A stretch of 54,463 bases of DNA from Blastocatellia bacterium (GCA_035573895.1 DATLZR010000083.1:1-54463), one strand, 5' to 3'; shown: positions 1 through 10,423, counted from the stretch's first letter. The notes: a model not told the origin generated them from the letters alone. A program made the numbers and translations.

Positions 1-2
1 TC

Positions 3-1217
3 GTCGTCAGTCCGGGAGTTCCTCTTACGCTCGAGCCGCTCGTGCGTGCCCGTGCCGCCGGTATTCCCATCATCAGCGAGCTGGAACTGGCGAGCCGATT
101 CCTCACCGGAACCCTCGTCGCCGTGACCGGCTCCAACGGAAAGACGACGGTGACAACCCTCATCGGAGAACTCCTGGCCGCGGCGGGGCTGGAGACCTTC
201 GTCGGCGGGAATATCGGTCGGCCGCTGACGGACTTCATTGGCCGGACGACGGAAGCGAGCGTCATCGTGGCCGAGGTGAGCAGTTTCCAACTGGAAGCGA
301 TTGAGACGTTCAGGCCTCAGGTGGCGGTGGTAACCAACATCAGTCCCGATCATCTCGACCGGCACGGAACGCTGGAGGCCTACATTCGCGCCAAGCGCCG
401 CATCTTCCTCAATCAGCAAGAGCGGGATTGGGCCGTGCTCAATGCCGACGATCCGGTCGTGCGAGAAATGCGCGAGGCGACACCCGCGCGACCGATTTTC
501 TTCAGCCGGAGAGAGCAACTGCACGAAGGCGTTTGCTTCCATGACGGGCGAATCGTTCTCCGCGCCGGAGGGGAGGAGCGGGAGCTGATCCGTCGCGAGG
601 AGCTTCCGCTGCGGGGCTGGCACAACGTGGAAAATGCGATGGCGGCACTCGGAGCGGCGCTCGCCGCCGCATCCCTTTCTCGAGTCGGTATGGACGAACG
701 GCACCGGGCGATGTCGGTGGCCGATCTTCTGCCGCTCAGCGATCACATGCCTTTTCGTCAGACCCTTCAGTGCTTCACCGGTGTGGAGCATCGGCTCGAA
801 TGGGTGGCGGCGATCCACGGCGTGGAGTACTTCAACGACTCGAAGGCGACCAACGTGGACTCGACCCTCAAGGCCCTGGACGCCTTCGAGGGGAACATCG
901 TGCTCATCCTCGGCGGCCGAGATAAAGGAAGCGATTTCACCGTCCTCCGTCCGCTGGTCCAGCAGAAGGTCAAGCACATCATCTTGCTCGGCGAGGCCAG
1001 CGCCAAGATCGCTCAGGCTCTGGCGGGAACCGTCCCCATGACACCGGCGGCGACGATGGCCGATGCCGTGCGGTTTGCCGCCGAACGGGCCGAGCCGGGC
1101 GACGTCGTTCTTCTGGCACCGGCCTGTGCCAGCTTCGACATGTTCGACAATTACGAGCATCGCGGGCGCGTCTTCAAAGCTGAAGTGGAAAAATTGCGGA
1201 GGAACAACCGACCATGA
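3..1217 (+). CDS. murD: UDP-N-acetylmuramoylalanine--D-glutamate ligase, 5'-truncated by the window edge
   Basis: Cytoplasmic Mur ligase that adds D-Glu to UDP-MurNAc-L-Ala using ATP. The reading frame is open to the left edge (from base 3 it reads [14 protein letters not shown]), so the GTG at 42 is internal and roughly 70 N-terminal residues lie outside the window. Visible motifs are the ATP P-loop TGSNGKTT, the central-domain [24 protein letters not shown], the C-terminal-domain signature [15 protein letters not shown] and [12 protein letters not shown]. It ends in an ATGA overlap with ftsW, which implies translational coupling inside the division/cell-wall cluster. The family assignment is secure; only the 5' end is missing. 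Confidence 0.96.
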   Translation, partial: VVSPGVPLTLEPLVRARAAGIPIISELELASRFLTGTLVAVTGSNGKTTVTTLIGELLAAAGLETFVGGNIGRPLTDFIGRTTEASVIVAEVSSFQLEAIETFRPQVAVVTNISPDHLDRHGTLEAYIRAKRRIFLNQQERDWAVLNADDPVVREMREATPARPIFFSRREQLHEGVCFHDGRIVLRAGGEERELIRREELPLRGWHNVENAMAALGAALAAASLSRVGMDERHRAMSVADLLPLSDHMPFRQTLQCFTGVEHRLEWVAAIHGVEYFNDSKATNVDSTLKALDAFEGNIVLILGGRDKGSDFTVLRPLVQQKVKHIILLGEASAKIAQALAGTVPMTPAATMADAVRFAAERAEPGDVVLLAPACASFDMFDNYEHRGRVFKAEVEKLRRNNRP

Positions 1218-2374
1218 CGACGCGGGGAGAATCCCGGCTTTTTCCTCGCACGGTGGGGGCAACGCGGCTGGCACCGAAGCTGATCAGCGATAAGTGGCTG
1301 TTCACGCTCAGTGTCGGATTGGTCATTTTCGGCGTCGTCATGGTCTACAGCGCCTCGGCCGTGCTGGCGGAGGAACGATTCGACAGCCAGTACTACTTCC
1401 TCGTGCGTCAGGCCATGTGGGCGGTACTCGGACTGACCGGGCTCATCGGGGCCATGCACATTGACTATCACGTCTATCAGAGGCCGCGCGTGGTCTTTCT
1501 CATCCTGGGCGTATGTCTGGTCCTGCTCATCGCCGTCTTCTTTTTCCCGCCGGTCAATCACGTTCACCGGTGGATTCGCGTTCGCTCGTTTTCCTTCCAA
1601 CCGTCGGAGCTGGCCCGCCTGGCGCTGATTATTTTCCTCGCCGCGTATCTGGACCGGCGGATTCCAGCGGGCATCAAGCAGTTCTGGATGACGTTGTTCC
1701 CGTGCGCCCTGGTGGCGGGACTTGTGATCGGGCTGATTTTGCTCCAACCCGATTTCGGCACGGCGCTCATGCTGGGTTTGATCCTGGCGACGATGTTGTT
1801 CATCGTGCGCGTTCCCCTGAAGCAGCAGGCGACGTTGCTCATTCCCCTGCCGCTGGTGATGTATCTGGCGCTCATTCGGGTTGACTGGCGGCTGGATCGC
1901 CTTCGCGCCTTTCTCGACCCCTGGCAAGACCCGCAGGGGCGCGGCTTTCAGGCCATTCAATCGCTGGTGGCGCTGGGCAGCGGCGGTCTCACCGGCGTGG
2001 GGTTTGCGCAGGGGAAACAGAAACTCTTCTTCTTGCCCGAACCCCATACGGATTTCATCTTCTCGCAAATCGGGGAGGAACTCGGATTGTTGGGAACCGG
2101 AGCGCTGGTCCTCGCGTTCGGGCTCATCTTCTGGCGAGGCGTTCGGATCGCCCTGCGGGCCCCGGACAGTTTTGGGATGCTGCTGGCGACCGGGATCATC
2201 GCTTCGATCACGCTCCAGGCCCTTTTCAACATGAGTGTGGCCGTGGGCCTGCTGCCGATTAAAGGGATGCCGTTGCCGCTCATCAGTGCCGGCGGATCGT
2301 CCCTTTTCATGACGCTGACGATGATCGGCATTTTGCTCAACATCGCCGAACAGGGGAAAGAGGATGCCGATTAA
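1214..2374 (+). CDS. ftsW: SEDS-family peptidoglycan glycosyltransferase FtsW
   Basis: Polytopic inner-membrane protein of 386 residues that polymerises lipid II at the division septum together with a class B PBP. Family signatures are visible: [26 protein letters not shown], the periplasmic loop [15 protein letters not shown] carrying the conserved Asp, and the C-terminal [14 protein letters not shown] short charged N-terminus precedes the first membrane segment near residue 31. The start ATG overlaps the murD stop (ATGA) and the end overlaps murG by 11 bases. It could in principle be the elongation homologue RodA, but its place between murD and murG argues for FtsW. Confidence 0.95.
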   Translation: MTTRGESRLFPRTVGATRLAPKLISDKWLFTLSVGLVIFGVVMVYSASAVLAEERFDSQYYFLVRQAMWAVLGLTGLIGAMHIDYHVYQRPRVVFLILGVCLVLLIAVFFFPPVNHVHRWIRVRSFSFQPSELARLALIIFLAAYLDRRIPAGIKQFWMTLFPCALVAGLVIGLILLQPDFGTALMLGLILATMLFIVRVPLKQQATLLIPLPLVMYLALIRVDWRLDRLRAFLDPWQDPQGRGFQAIQSLVALGSGGLTGVGFAQGKQKLFFLPEPHTDFIFSQIGEELGLLGTGALVLAFGLIFWRGVRIALRAPDSFGMLLATGIIASITLQALFNMSVAVGLLPIKGMPLPLISAGGSSLFMTLTMIGILLNIAEQGKEDAD

Positions 2375-3587
2375 AGTTCTCATCGCTGCTGCTGGAACCG
2401 GCGGACATATTTTCCCCGGCATTGCCGTGGCGAAGGAATTTCGCCGCCGCGATCCCGATGCCGAGATCGTCTTCGTGGGGACGTCGGCCGGGCTGGAGAC
2501 GAAGATCGTTCCCCGCGAAGGGTTCGAGCTGGAGCTGATTGACATCGCCGGTCTCGCGCGCGTGGGACTGCGGGCCATGCTGCGGACGGTGCTCCGGCGG
2601 CTGCCGAAGAGTCTCTTTCAGAGCTGGCGACTGCTGCGCCGTCGCCGACCGGACCTGGTCATCGGTATCGGCGGATACGTATCGGGGCCGGTCGTGCTCG
2701 CCGCCGTCCTCTGTGGTATTCCCACGATGATCATCGAGCCCAACGTGTCCCCCGGTCTGACCAATCGGATTCTGGGACGCCTCGTTTGCCGGGCCGCCGT
2801 GAGCTTCCCGCAAACGCTCGCCTCCTTCGGCGACAAAGGTCGGCTGACGGGCAATCCCGTGCGACCGGAATTCTTCGCCTGCGCCGAGGCGTCACGACCT
2901 CTCGCGGCGACGACGCGGCGGCACCTTCTTGTTTTCGGCGGCAGTCAGGGGGCACACGCCATCAATCAGGTGATGGTGGAGGCGCTGCCCATTGTTTACC
3001 GACGGCTGACGAACGAGCGACCGGATCTGGAGTTGACCGTCACGCATCAAACGGGAGAACGGGATTACGCTTCGGTGCGCGCGAGCTATGAACACCTCGG
3101 GTTGGGAGATCGGGTCCAGACGGTTGTTTTCATTGACCGGATGGCCCAGGAGTTCGCGCGCGCCGATTTGATCATCTCGCGGGCGGGAGCCACGACGATC
3201 GCCGAGCTGACGGCCGCGGCCAAGCCGGCGATTCTCATCCCCCTGCCCACGGCGGCGGACGATCATCAGCGAAAAAATGCCGAGGCGCTCCAGCGTGCGG
3301 GAGCCGCGCGGTGTTTGCTCCAGGCCGAGGCGACTGCCGAGCGGCTGGCCGAGGAAATCCTGACGCTCATCGCGGATCCGGAGAAGCTGAGAGCGATGTC
3401 CGAGGCGAGTCGCAAACTGGCGACGCCGGACGCCGCCGCCCGGATTGTTGATCTCGCCTACGATGTCCTCAAAAGCGGCGCGCGGGACTCGACCCGGGCC
3501 GCATCGGCGACGCCGGATCGCCCGGCAGTCCGTTGTCTGGCGACCGCATGGATCGCAGCGCTGATTGTGGTGGGCGCGATGGGCTGA
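2364..3587 (+). CDS. murG: UDP-GlcNAc:lipid I GlcNAc transferase MurG, with an unusual C-terminal tail
   Basis: GT28 glycosyltransferase that converts lipid I to lipid II on the inner face of the membrane. The N-terminal glycine-rich loop [13 protein letters not shown] (residues about 8-20), the second-domain loop [12 protein letters not shown], the UDP-GlcNAc site [13 protein letters not shown] and the HQRKNAEAL segment are all present. At 407 residues it is about 40-50 longer than the usual 355-370. The extra is a C-terminal tail that first looks low-complexity ([11 protein letters not shown]) and then hydrophobic ([16 protein letters not shown]). The tail might help membrane association or be a by-product of a lost stop codon. 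It starts inside ftsW and ends 14 bases before murC. Confidence 0.94.
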   Translation: MPIKVLIAAAGTGGHIFPGIAVAKEFRRRDPDAEIVFVGTSAGLETKIVPREGFELELIDIAGLARVGLRAMLRTVLRRLPKSLFQSWRLLRRRRPDLVIGIGGYVSGPVVLAAVLCGIPTMIIEPNVSPGLTNRILGRLVCRAAVSFPQTLASFGDKGRLTGNPVRPEFFACAEASRPLAATTRRHLLVFGGSQGAHAINQVMVEALPIVYRRLTNERPDLELTVTHQTGERDYASVRASYEHLGLGDRVQTVVFIDRMAQEFARADLIISRAGATTIAELTAAAKPAILIPLPTAADDHQRKNAEALQRAGAARCLLQAEATAERLAEEILTLIADPEKLRAMSEASRKLATPDAAARIVDLAYDVLKSGARDSTRAASATPDRPAVRCLATAWIAALIVVGAMG

Positions 3588-3601
3588 TCTCTCATCGGCT
3601 T

Positions 3602-4975
3602 ATGCTCAAACGCATACGACACGTGCATCTGGTGGGAATTGGCGGAGTCGGCATGAGCGGCATCGCGGAGTTGCTGCTCAATCAGGGGTATCACGTGACC
3701 GGCTCGGACCTGAAAGCCTCCCCCGTGACCGAGCGATTGCAACGGCTCGGCGCCCACATCCGGATCGGTCATCGCGCCGAGAATGTGGGTTCGGCCGATG
3801 TCGTCGTCTACTCGACGGCGGTGCGATGGGACAATCCCGAACTCGTGGAGGCGCGTCAGCGACAGATTCCCGTCATTCCCCGGGCCGAGATGCTCGCCGA
3901 GTTGATGCGGCTGAAATACAGCATCCTCGTCGCCGGTTCGCATGGGAAGACGACGACGACATCAATGATCGCCACCGTTCTCGCACAGGCCGGACTCGAT
4001 CCCACCATCGTCGTGGGGGGACGGCTCCGCGCGCTGGACAGTCACGCCAAGCTCGGCAGCGGCGAGTTCATCGTCGCCGAAGCCGATGAGAGCGACAAAT
4101 CCTTCCTCAAACTGACCCCGACGTTCGCCGTGGTGACGAACATTGATCGGGAGCATCTGGATTTCTATCGCGATCTGGAGGAGATTCAAGAGTGCTTCGT
4201 TGAGTTCGTCAATCGGGTGCCGTTTTACGGATCGGTGATCGCCTGTCTGGATGACCCGAATATCCAGGCCATCATTCCGCGCGTGACGCGGAAACTGATC
4301 ACCTACGGTCTCTCCTCGCAGGCCGACGTGACGGCGGTGGAGGTGGACATGCCGGATTGTTTCCACGCCGCATTCACGGCGCGGTGGCGGGGCGAGCCGC
4401 TGGCGCGAATTGAGATGAGCGTCTCCGGTCTTCACAACGTCTACAATGCGCTGGCCGCGGTGGCTCTTTCACGGGACCTGGATATATCGCCGGAGATCAC
4501 GGCCAGCGCCCTGGCCGAATTCCGGGGTGTGGACCGTCGCTTCCAGGTGAAGGGGGAAGTGAACGACGTCCTCATCGTGGACGACTACGGACACCATCCG
4601 ACCGAGATCAAAGCCACTCTGGCTACCGCGCGCGGATGCAACAGGCGCACCGTCGTCGTCTTTCAGCCGCATCGCTATACGCGCACGAAGTTTCTCATGG
4701 ACGAATTCGCCCGCGCTTTCTACGATGCCGATGTATTGCTCATCTGCGACATCTATCCGGCGAGCGAGGATCCGATCGAGGGGGTGACGGCGCAGGTTCT
4801 GGCCGAACGCATTCAGAGCTTCGGCCACAAGGATGCGCGCTACGTCGGAGGTTTGGACGAAGCGGTCGAGGCGCTCCTTTCGCTGATTCGTCCGGGCGAT
4901 CTGGTGCTCACACTCGGTGCGGGGAACGTCTATCAGGTCGGAGAGAAGTTGCTCGCTCAGTTGGGAGGAAAGTGA
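3602..4975 (+). CDS. murC: UDP-N-acetylmuramate--L-alanine ligase
   Basis: Cytoplasmic Mur ligase that commits UDP-MurNAc to the peptide stem by adding L-Ala. The 457 residues show the N-terminal Rossmann segment [15 protein letters not shown], the P-loop [12 protein letters not shown], the metal-binding [31 protein letters not shown] and the C-terminal [14 protein letters not shown], in normal family order. The frame is open upstream to 3533, but the ATG at 3602 is chosen because the protein then begins [14 protein letters not shown] as in the family and the murG stop lies just upstream. The following ftsQ ATG is one base past the stop. Confidence 0.96.
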   Translation: MLKRIRHVHLVGIGGVGMSGIAELLLNQGYHVTGSDLKASPVTERLQRLGAHIRIGHRAENVGSADVVVYSTAVRWDNPELVEARQRQIPVIPRAEMLAELMRLKYSILVAGSHGKTTTTSMIATVLAQAGLDPTIVVGGRLRALDSHAKLGSGEFIVAEADESDKSFLKLTPTFAVVTNIDREHLDFYRDLEEIQECFVEFVNRVPFYGSVIACLDDPNIQAIIPRVTRKLITYGLSSQADVTAVEVDMPDCFHAAFTARWRGEPLARIEMSVSGLHNVYNALAAVALSRDLDISPEITASALAEFRGVDRRFQVKGEVNDVLIVDDYGHHPTEIKATLATARGCNRRTVVVFQPHRYTRTKFLMDEFARAFYDADVLLICDIYPASEDPIEGVTAQVLAERIQSFGHKDARYVGGLDEAVEALLSLIRPGDLVLTLGAGNVYQVGEKLLAQLGGK

Positions 4976-4976
4976 G

Positions 4977-6020
4977 ATGGCATCGGAACTGGGTCCACAG
5001 GTTGTTACACCGAGGAAGCGTCCGCGGGCCAGGACCTGGCCGCGCAGCCAGCAAGTCAGCGGCCGCGATCGTCGCCAGCCCGGGGCGCTCAGAAGCTGGC
5101 TGAGGGAGATGGGGCGGCGCGTGTCCGGTTCATTCCTTCTCCCGGCAGTGCTTCTGGTCGGACTCGCGATGGCCGCCTATGCGGTGGTGACGAGTTCCGC
5201 CTTCTCGCTGAAAAAGGTGATCGTGACGGGAACGTCGCAACTGAGCAGTGAGGACATCGAATCGCCCGTGCGCGAGCGGCTCCGCCAGAGCATCTTCGCC
5301 GCCGACCTCGAGACTCTCCGCGAGGAACTGAAGAAGATTCCTCTCGTCAAGGAAGCCGAGATCAGTCGCCTTCTCCCCGACACCATCATCGTGCGCCTAA
5401 CCGAGCGAACGCCCGCGGCGCTGGTGGCACGACTCAATCACACGCCGGTGGTCGTGGACGAGGAAGGGGTGATCCTGGGCGATTATCACCTGCTCGGAGA
5501 GACGACGATGCCGCTTCTGGTCGGTTGGGACGAAGAGGAGTCCGACCGCGCGGCGGATGAGAATCGCCGTCGCGTGGCGTTTTATCGTCAGCTCCGGGAC
5601 GTACTGAGCCGTCCGCCCGACTTGTGGAATAAGATTGACCAGGTCAACCTTCGCACTCTGGACGACGTCGTCATTCACCTGACCGAGAGTCCGGAGACGC
5701 GCCTGCATCTGGGGAACAAAGATTTCCGCAGCCGGCTCGAACTGGCCCTTGCCATCCTGGAAGCTCTTCGGAAGCATGACGCCGCCGGACTGCGTCGGCT
5801 GGGGATTATTCCCAGCGAGGAAATGCTCCAGGGAGATGTCACCGTCAGTTATCTCGATGTATCACAACCGACGCGAGTGGTGATCCGGCTCGCCGAGGTC
5901 ACGCGCAACCCCTCCATCCCGTCTGATGAGAAAGCACAAGCTCCGGTTCCATCCTCCAAGGGGATGTCACGTTCTGCTGCGACTCGTGACGCTCTGATCA
6001 AACGACATCGAACGAGGTGA
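4977..6020 (+). CDS. ftsQ: Cell division protein FtsQ (POTRA domain)
   Basis: Bitopic divisome protein of 347 residues. A basic cytoplasmic N-terminus of about 50 residues is followed by one membrane helix (about 52-71, FLLPAVLLVGLAMAAYAVV). Then come a POTRA domain (FSLKKVIVTGTSQLSSEDIE) and the FtsQ/DivIB beta domain (PDTIIVRLTERTPAAL, VVDEEGVILGD). The frame is open from 4917, but the ATG at 4977 follows a strong GGAGG ribosome-binding site at 4965-4969 and sits one base after murC, so it is preferred. The last 45 residues look disordered and basic. Position between murC and ftsA is classical for the cluster. Confidence 0.93.
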   Translation: MASELGPQVVTPRKRPRARTWPRSQQVSGRDRRQPGALRSWLREMGRRVSGSFLLPAVLLVGLAMAAYAVVTSSAFSLKKVIVTGTSQLSSEDIESPVRERLRQSIFAADLETLREELKKIPLVKEAEISRLLPDTIIVRLTERTPAALVARLNHTPVVVDEEGVILGDYHLLGETTMPLLVGWDEEESDRAADENRRRVAFYRQLRDVLSRPPDLWNKIDQVNLRTLDDVVIHLTESPETRLHLGNKDFRSRLELALAILEALRKHDAAGLRRLGIIPSEEMLQGDVTVSYLDVSQPTRVVIRLAEVTRNPSIPSDEKAQAPVPSSKGMSRSAATRDALIKRHRTR

Positions 6021-6023
6021 CTT

Positions 6024-7268
6024 ATGGCCAGACAAGAATCGCACATCTTCGGAGTAGACATCGGGACCACCCGTACCACGGCCGTCGTCGCTGAAATGAA
6101 CGACGAGGGCAAACTGGAAATCATGGGCGTTGGGGTGGCCGAATCCCGGGGTTTGAGGAAAGGAGTCATCGTCAATCCCGAAGCGGCTGCCGAACCGATT
6201 CGACGCGCTGTCGAAGAAGCGGAGCGGATGTCGGGATTGATCGCCGAATCGGTTCACGTCTCCATGTCGGGGACGCTGCTGAAGGGATTGAACAACCGGG
6301 GGATCATCGCCATCACCAGCGCCGATCGGCGGATCACCCGGGCCGACATCAAGCGGGTCATCGAGACGGCCTGCGTCGTGAGCCTGCCGGGAGGCCACGA
6401 GATCATTGATGTACAGCCCCAGGAGTACATCATTGACGGGCAAGATGGCATCAGTGATCCGCTCGATATGCTGGGAACCCGTCTGGAGGTCGCCGTCCAT
6501 ATCATTACCGGACCGATTACGGTCCGACAAAACATCGTCAGCGCCGTCAACCGCGCCGGACTGCTGGTGGCGGATGTGGTGCTGGAACCCGTCGCTGCTG
6601 CCGAAGCGACGCTGACCGAGGACGAACGCGAGTACGGATCAGCGGTGATCAACATCGGCGCGGAGACGACCAGTCTGGCGATCTACCAGCGAGGAGCGGT
6701 ACAGCATACGGCCATCTTCCCCCTGGGGGGAACACACTTCACCAACGACATCGCCTTCGGGCTGAGAACGCCCATTCCCGAGGCCGAGCGGATCAAGCGG
6801 ACCTACGGCTGCGTTCTGCCATCGCTGGCCGCCGAGAGCGACGAGGTCATCGAAGTCCCCAGCGTCAGTCGGCGACCGCCGCGAACGCTCTCGCGCCAGA
6901 TTCTCTGCGAGATCTTGCAGCCGCGTGCCGAGGAGCTGCTCGGCGTGGTCTACGATGAGATCAAACGGGCGGGCTACGAGCGGGAACTCTCCTCCGGGAT
7001 CATTCTCACCGGCGGGGGCGCACTGCTGCAGGGGCTCGCCGATCTCGCCGAACAAGTATTCGATCATCCGACGCGGCTCGGTTATCCCCTGGGCATCAGC
7101 GGCCTGTCCGATGATATTAATGGGCCGATTGCCACAACCGCCATCGGACTGGTCCTCATCGCCCACCGCGGACGGATGGGCCACTACTACCGAACGCCGT
7201 CGCAAGCCAAGGCGATGTCCCGAACGGCCGCTCGTGTCAAGAGCTGGCTGGGAAACTTTTTGTCCTGA
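6024..7268 (+). CDS. ftsA: Cell division protein FtsA
   Basis: Actin-fold ATPase of 414 residues that tethers FtsZ filaments to the membrane. The phosphate-1 loop FGVDIGTTRTTAVVAE lies at the N-terminus; the SHS2/1C insert follows (RKGVIVNPEAAAEPI, SGTLLKGLNNRGIIAI). The phosphate-2 segment (AVINIGAETTSLAIY) and adenosine loop (IILTGGGALLQGL) follow in order. The last residues, RTAARVKSWLGNFLS, can form the amphipathic membrane-targeting helix typical of FtsA. A GAGGTGA ribosome-binding site at 6014-6020 overlaps the ftsQ stop. A 165-base gap separates it from ftsZ. Confidence 0.95.
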   Translation: MARQESHIFGVDIGTTRTTAVVAEMNDEGKLEIMGVGVAESRGLRKGVIVNPEAAAEPIRRAVEEAERMSGLIAESVHVSMSGTLLKGLNNRGIIAITSADRRITRADIKRVIETACVVSLPGGHEIIDVQPQEYIIDGQDGISDPLDMLGTRLEVAVHIITGPITVRQNIVSAVNRAGLLVADVVLEPVAAAEATLTEDEREYGSAVINIGAETTSLAIYQRGAVQHTAIFPLGGTHFTNDIAFGLRTPIPEAERIKRTYGCVLPSLAAESDEVIEVPSVSRRPPRTLSRQILCEILQPRAEELLGVVYDEIKRAGYERELSSGIILTGGGALLQGLADLAEQVFDHPTRLGYPLGISGLSDDINGPIATTAIGLVLIAHRGRMGHYYRTPSQAKAMSRTAARVKSWLGNFLS

Positions 7269-7358
7269 TGGAAGAGTCCGGGGATTTCCAGATGATGCAA
7301 GGGATCGAAGACTATCGCTCGTGGTGGTGAGGTCCCCAGCACGACTCATCCGGAACCA

Positions 7359-7406
7359 AGCCTCGACAAAGACGAGGCTCATGATTTCGCTCACACAAAG
7401 TGAGCG
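7359..7406 (+). promoter_or_regulatory. Two tandem hairpins in the ftsZ leader
   Basis: In the ftsA-ftsZ gap two perfect 7-bp stem-loops stand 8 bases apart. The first is AGCCTCG (7359-7365) / CGAGGCT (7373-7379) with loop ACAAAGA. The second is CGCTCAC (7388-7394) / GTGAGCG (7400-7406) with loop ACAAA. Both loops carry the same ACAAA string. Neither stem is followed by a T-run, so they do not look like intrinsic terminators. They end about 20 bases before the ftsZ ribosome-binding site, so they may affect mRNA processing or translation of ftsZ. That role is inferred. Confidence 0.5.
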
Positions 7407-7433
7407 GGAACTCAATAACAGTGAGGAGGTAAA

Positions 7434-8591
7434 ATGATGCCAGCGGAGACGAAACCGGCAACCAACATCCTGAGATTAGACTTTGCCGACGAAGCCACCA
7501 ACGGCGCCGTCATTAAAGTCATCGGCGTCGGCGGGGGCGGCGGCAATGCCGTCAACCACATGATCGAGGCCCAGATTGATGGGGTTCAGTTTATCGCTGC
7601 CAACACGGATCTGCAGGCCCTGAGAATGTCCAAGGCCCCGATTAAACTGCAAATCGGGGCCAAGCTGACCAAAGGCCTGGGCGCGGGCGCCAATCCCGAA
7701 ATCGGTCGTCAGGCGGCGCTGGAAGACACCGAGAAGATCCTCGAAGTCCTCGAAGGAGCGGACATGGTCTTCATCACCACTGGCCTTGGCGGAGGGACGG
7801 GGACGGGAGCTGCTCCCATCATCGCCAGCCTGGCCACCGAAATCGGCGCCCTGACCGTGGCCGTTGTCACCAAGCCCTTTCACTTCGAGGGACGCCGCCG
7901 TATGCTCCAGGCCGAGCAGGGAGTCCGCGAACTTCGGGAGTGCGTGGACACGCTCATCACCATTCCCAACGAACGGCTCCTCTCGGTGGTGGATCGGAAT
8001 GTCTCTCTGGTGGATGCCTTCAAGATGGCCGACGATGTTCTCCGACAGGCCGTTCAGGGAATCTCCGACCTGATCACCGTGCCCGGGCTCATCAATCTCG
8101 ACTTCGCCGACGTCAAGACGGTCATGTGCGGGATGGGCATGGCGCTCATGGGCATCGGCACCGGCACCGGCGAAAACCGCGCTCTCGATGCAACAAAGAA
8201 AGCGGTGTCCAGTCCTCTGCTGGAGGAGACTTCGATTGAAGGAGCCAAAGGCGTCCTGATCAACGTGACGGGAGGACCGGATCTCACGCTCCACGAGGTC
8301 AACCAGTCCATCTCGATGATCCGGGAGATCGTCCACGAGGACGCCAATATCCTCGTGGGAGCGGTGATTGACGAGGGCATCAAAAACGAGATGCGCATCA
8401 CGGTGATTGCCACCGGTTTCGATTACTCGGCGTCAGCGGCAAACACGCCGGTGGCCACGCCGACCACGCGCGCGACCGGTTCACGCCTGTCTCAGCAATC
8501 GCTCCTTGGCTCCGACGCATTACCGGGGAATCCCTCGCGCTCTCACTCGGATCTCGATGTGCCCGCGTTCATTCGCAAGAAAGCCGATTGA
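7434..8591 (+). CDS. ftsZ: Cell division GTPase FtsZ
   Basis: Tubulin-like GTPase that forms the Z ring; 385 residues. The nucleotide site starts with [16 protein letters not shown], the tubulin signature is [11 protein letters not shown], and the T7 synergy loop is [11 protein letters not shown] variable linker rich in Thr/Ala/Ser leads to a C-terminal conserved peptide, [13 protein letters not shown], the binding tail for FtsA and other partners. A strong AGGAGGT site ends at 7430. Two ATG codons follow (7434 and 7437), and spacing slightly favours the second, giving MPAETKPA. The last gene of the cluster. Confidence 0.97.
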   Translation: MMPAETKPATNILRLDFADEATNGAVIKVIGVGGGGGNAVNHMIEAQIDGVQFIAANTDLQALRMSKAPIKLQIGAKLTKGLGAGANPEIGRQAALEDTEKILEVLEGADMVFITTGLGGGTGTGAAPIIASLATEIGALTVAVVTKPFHFEGRRRMLQAEQGVRELRECVDTLITIPNERLLSVVDRNVSLVDAFKMADDVLRQAVQGISDLITVPGLINLDFADVKTVMCGMGMALMGIGTGTGENRALDATKKAVSSPLLEETSIEGAKGVLINVTGGPDLTLHEVNQSISMIREIVHEDANILVGAVIDEGIKNEMRITVIATGFDYSASAANTPVATPTTRATGSRLSQQSLLGSDALPGNPSRSHSDLDVPAFIRKKAD

Positions 8592-8893
8592 TGCCGAGAG
8601 GATTCGCCCGCGCAGTTCAGGGAGCGATCTTCCCGGTGACCTCCTTCTGCGGCATGGAGGGGAACCGGCAGAGTTACGCCGCAGGCTGACCGACAGGGCA
8701 TCGCGATGGGGGCTGACGGTGCTGTGACAACGGGATCGTCTCCGCTGGGGCCACCGTGAGGCCGTTGGAAACGTTCGCACATCCCGGGACGCCTCGCCTC
8801 TGCCCCCCGCGATGACTCTCTGATGGAGGCCGACGACGCAGCATGGGCGCCTTCATGCGGGTGAAAGAACAAAACCGCCCCGCGCACACAACC
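8592..8893. other. Convergent intergenic gap after ftsZ
   Basis: About 300 bases between the ends of ftsZ (+) and the phosphatase-like gene (-). Open frames here are short and have no recognisable homology. No clear hairpin with a T-run was found by eye. Confidence 0.4.
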
Positions 8894-10423
8894 TCAGCGG
8901 TCGCCTTGATGATCCGACCGTCGGCCTGCCCGGGCGACAACCTGATCGAGCGCCTCGTCAATGGAAACGACGTCGGGCAGAGGCGTGGTCGTCGTCATGA
9001 TGAATCCGGTCGAGGATCGGGCCGTCAGACTCCCGTGCGTGCCCTGAAGCCGAACGATTCGATCGAACGTTGAAGATCCAAAGAAGTAGCCATCGTCGAG
9101 GCTCAGAAGAAGATCCGCCGGGTTTTCCACCGGCCCATCAAATGCTCTCACCAACCGACGCAAGGCATCAGGATAGGGACCATCGGCAGTGGCGATGAAA
9201 AGTTCGTTCTGTCGGATGAAACCGTCGGCTTCGATCTTCCCTTCCCGGGTCAGTCGTTGCACAAGCGGCAGCAACCGAAGCGGATCCCCCTCGAGTGCCT
9301 CATAGCGATAGGCGTCCCGCTCCCGGTCAAAATGAATGCGAGCCCGGCCCCTCCGTCCTTCAACAAGTACCCCGCTGCCATCCCGGTAGACGGCCAAATC
9401 CACTCCTTCCAGATGCACGAGCCGCCGGGCAAGCTCCGGGACATCCTCGCGCCGGGCATACAGAGCAACAGCGCCGATGAGCCCATAGCGCGGGATGACA
9501 ACCGCTTTTTCCGGGCCCAGGCGATCGGCGAGCCTGTATCCCTGCGCCTGAAGAAAAGCTTCCAGAGGCACACGCCGACTGGGCACAAGCGTATTCCCGT
9601 GATCGGAAAAAAGCGTGATCTCCAGACGCCCCTCGCTCGTCAGAAACAACTCCCGTATCAGAGCATCAATCATCAACAGATACGGTCGAGCTTTCTCCGG
9701 CGAGCGAACATGGAGCATCGAATCGGTCGTCGCAAGATGCGCGATAAATACTCGCGCGCGCGTCCGAAGAAATGACCGATGCAGTCGCACCAGATCATCG
9801 CGCAACGCGCGCCCCGGAATCACAAAAGCCGGACCGCGCAGCCATCCGGGAAAGTCATAGTCGAGTAACCGATGGTAGGAGGTATCTTGCCGGAGGGTGA
9901 CGGAAATCCCGCCGCGAAGCCGATTCTCCTTTCGGTCGAAGTACCGGTTCTCATATCCTCGCACGGGGGGAGCCCGCAAAACGGTGGCGAGCGCGAGTTC
10001 GGAATCCGCGGGGAAGGTGCTGATCAATTTGCTCGGCGCATGAAATTCATGGAAAAAGCCCTGGTTCCAGAGATCGCGAATGACCTCATAGGGCACACCA
10101 TCGAGGCACAGCACGAGATGTCGTCCACCCTCCGAGACGCCGTTTGGCCGAAAGAAATCGGCGGTGAGTTCAGGACCGAGGACTCTCGTGAGCCGCTCGG
10201 CGCGACCATCGAAATCATCGTCGAGCTGAACGATTCGCTGCTCCGGGCGCGACGGTCGGTGATACTCCCAGCGGTCGGGCCGACCGTCCCGGTTGCGATC
10301 CTCCTGGCGGAGAAGCGCAAGATCAATCGGCAAGAGTCGCCCCCACTGATAGAGAGGGACAGCCGCACCGGCGAGGATGGAGATCGCGAACGAGACAGCC
10401 AGCACTCGACCCACCGACATCAT
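8894..10423 (-). CDS. Alkaline-phosphatase-superfamily hydrolase, membrane-anchored, with an N-terminal calcium-loop motif
   Basis: Protein of about 509 residues starting MMSVGRVLAVSF with a signal or anchor helix (SFAISILAGAAVPLY). A loop of acidic residues resembling an EF-hand or dockerin repeat follows (DRNRDGRPDRWEYH, then DDDFDGRAERL). The catalytic fold shows the superfamily metal-site strings LVLCLDGVPYEV, LFSDHGNTL and LQGTHGSLT. It is probably a phosphodiesterase, phosphatase or phosphoglycerol-type transferase facing the periplasm; the substrate cannot be read. The start ATG at 10423 overlaps the stop of the upstream sugar dehydrogenase in an ATGA arrangement, so the two are co-translated. 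An upstream start at 10444 is possible but less likely. Confidence 0.8.
   Translation of the reverse strand: MMSVGRVLAVSFAISILAGAAVPLYQWGRLLPIDLALLRQEDRNRDGRPDRWEYHRPSRPEQRIVQLDDDFDGRAERLTRVLGPELTADFFRPNGVSEGGRHLVLCLDGVPYEVIRDLWNQGFFHEFHAPSKLISTFPADSELALATVLRAPPVRGYENRYFDRKENRLRGGISVTLRQDTSYHRLLDYDFPGWLRGPAFVIPGRALRDDLVRLHRSFLRTRARVFIAHLATTDSMLHVRSPEKARPYLLMIDALIRELFLTSEGRLEITLFSDHGNTLVPSRRVPLEAFLQAQGYRLADRLGPEKAVVIPRYGLIGAVALYARREDVPELARRLVHLEGVDLAVYRDGSGVLVEGRRGRARIHFDRERDAYRYEALEGDPLRLLPLVQRLTREGKIEADGFIRQNELFIATADGPYPDALRRLVRAFDGPVENPADLLLSLDDGYFFGSSTFDRIVRLQGTHGSLTARSSTGFIMTTTTPLPDVVSIDEALDQVVARAGRRSDHQGDR

Noticed and set aside
1151-2578. Long minus-strand open frame of 475 codons opposite ftsW and murG
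   Set aside because: It lies opposite two well-supported genes, is very rich in Arg, Gln, Asp and Pro as reverse frames of high-GC genes are, and has no recognisable domain.
7359-7406. Intrinsic terminator between ftsA and ftsZ
   Set aside because: The two stems are short and not followed by a T-run, and ftsZ is normally transcribed together with ftsA.
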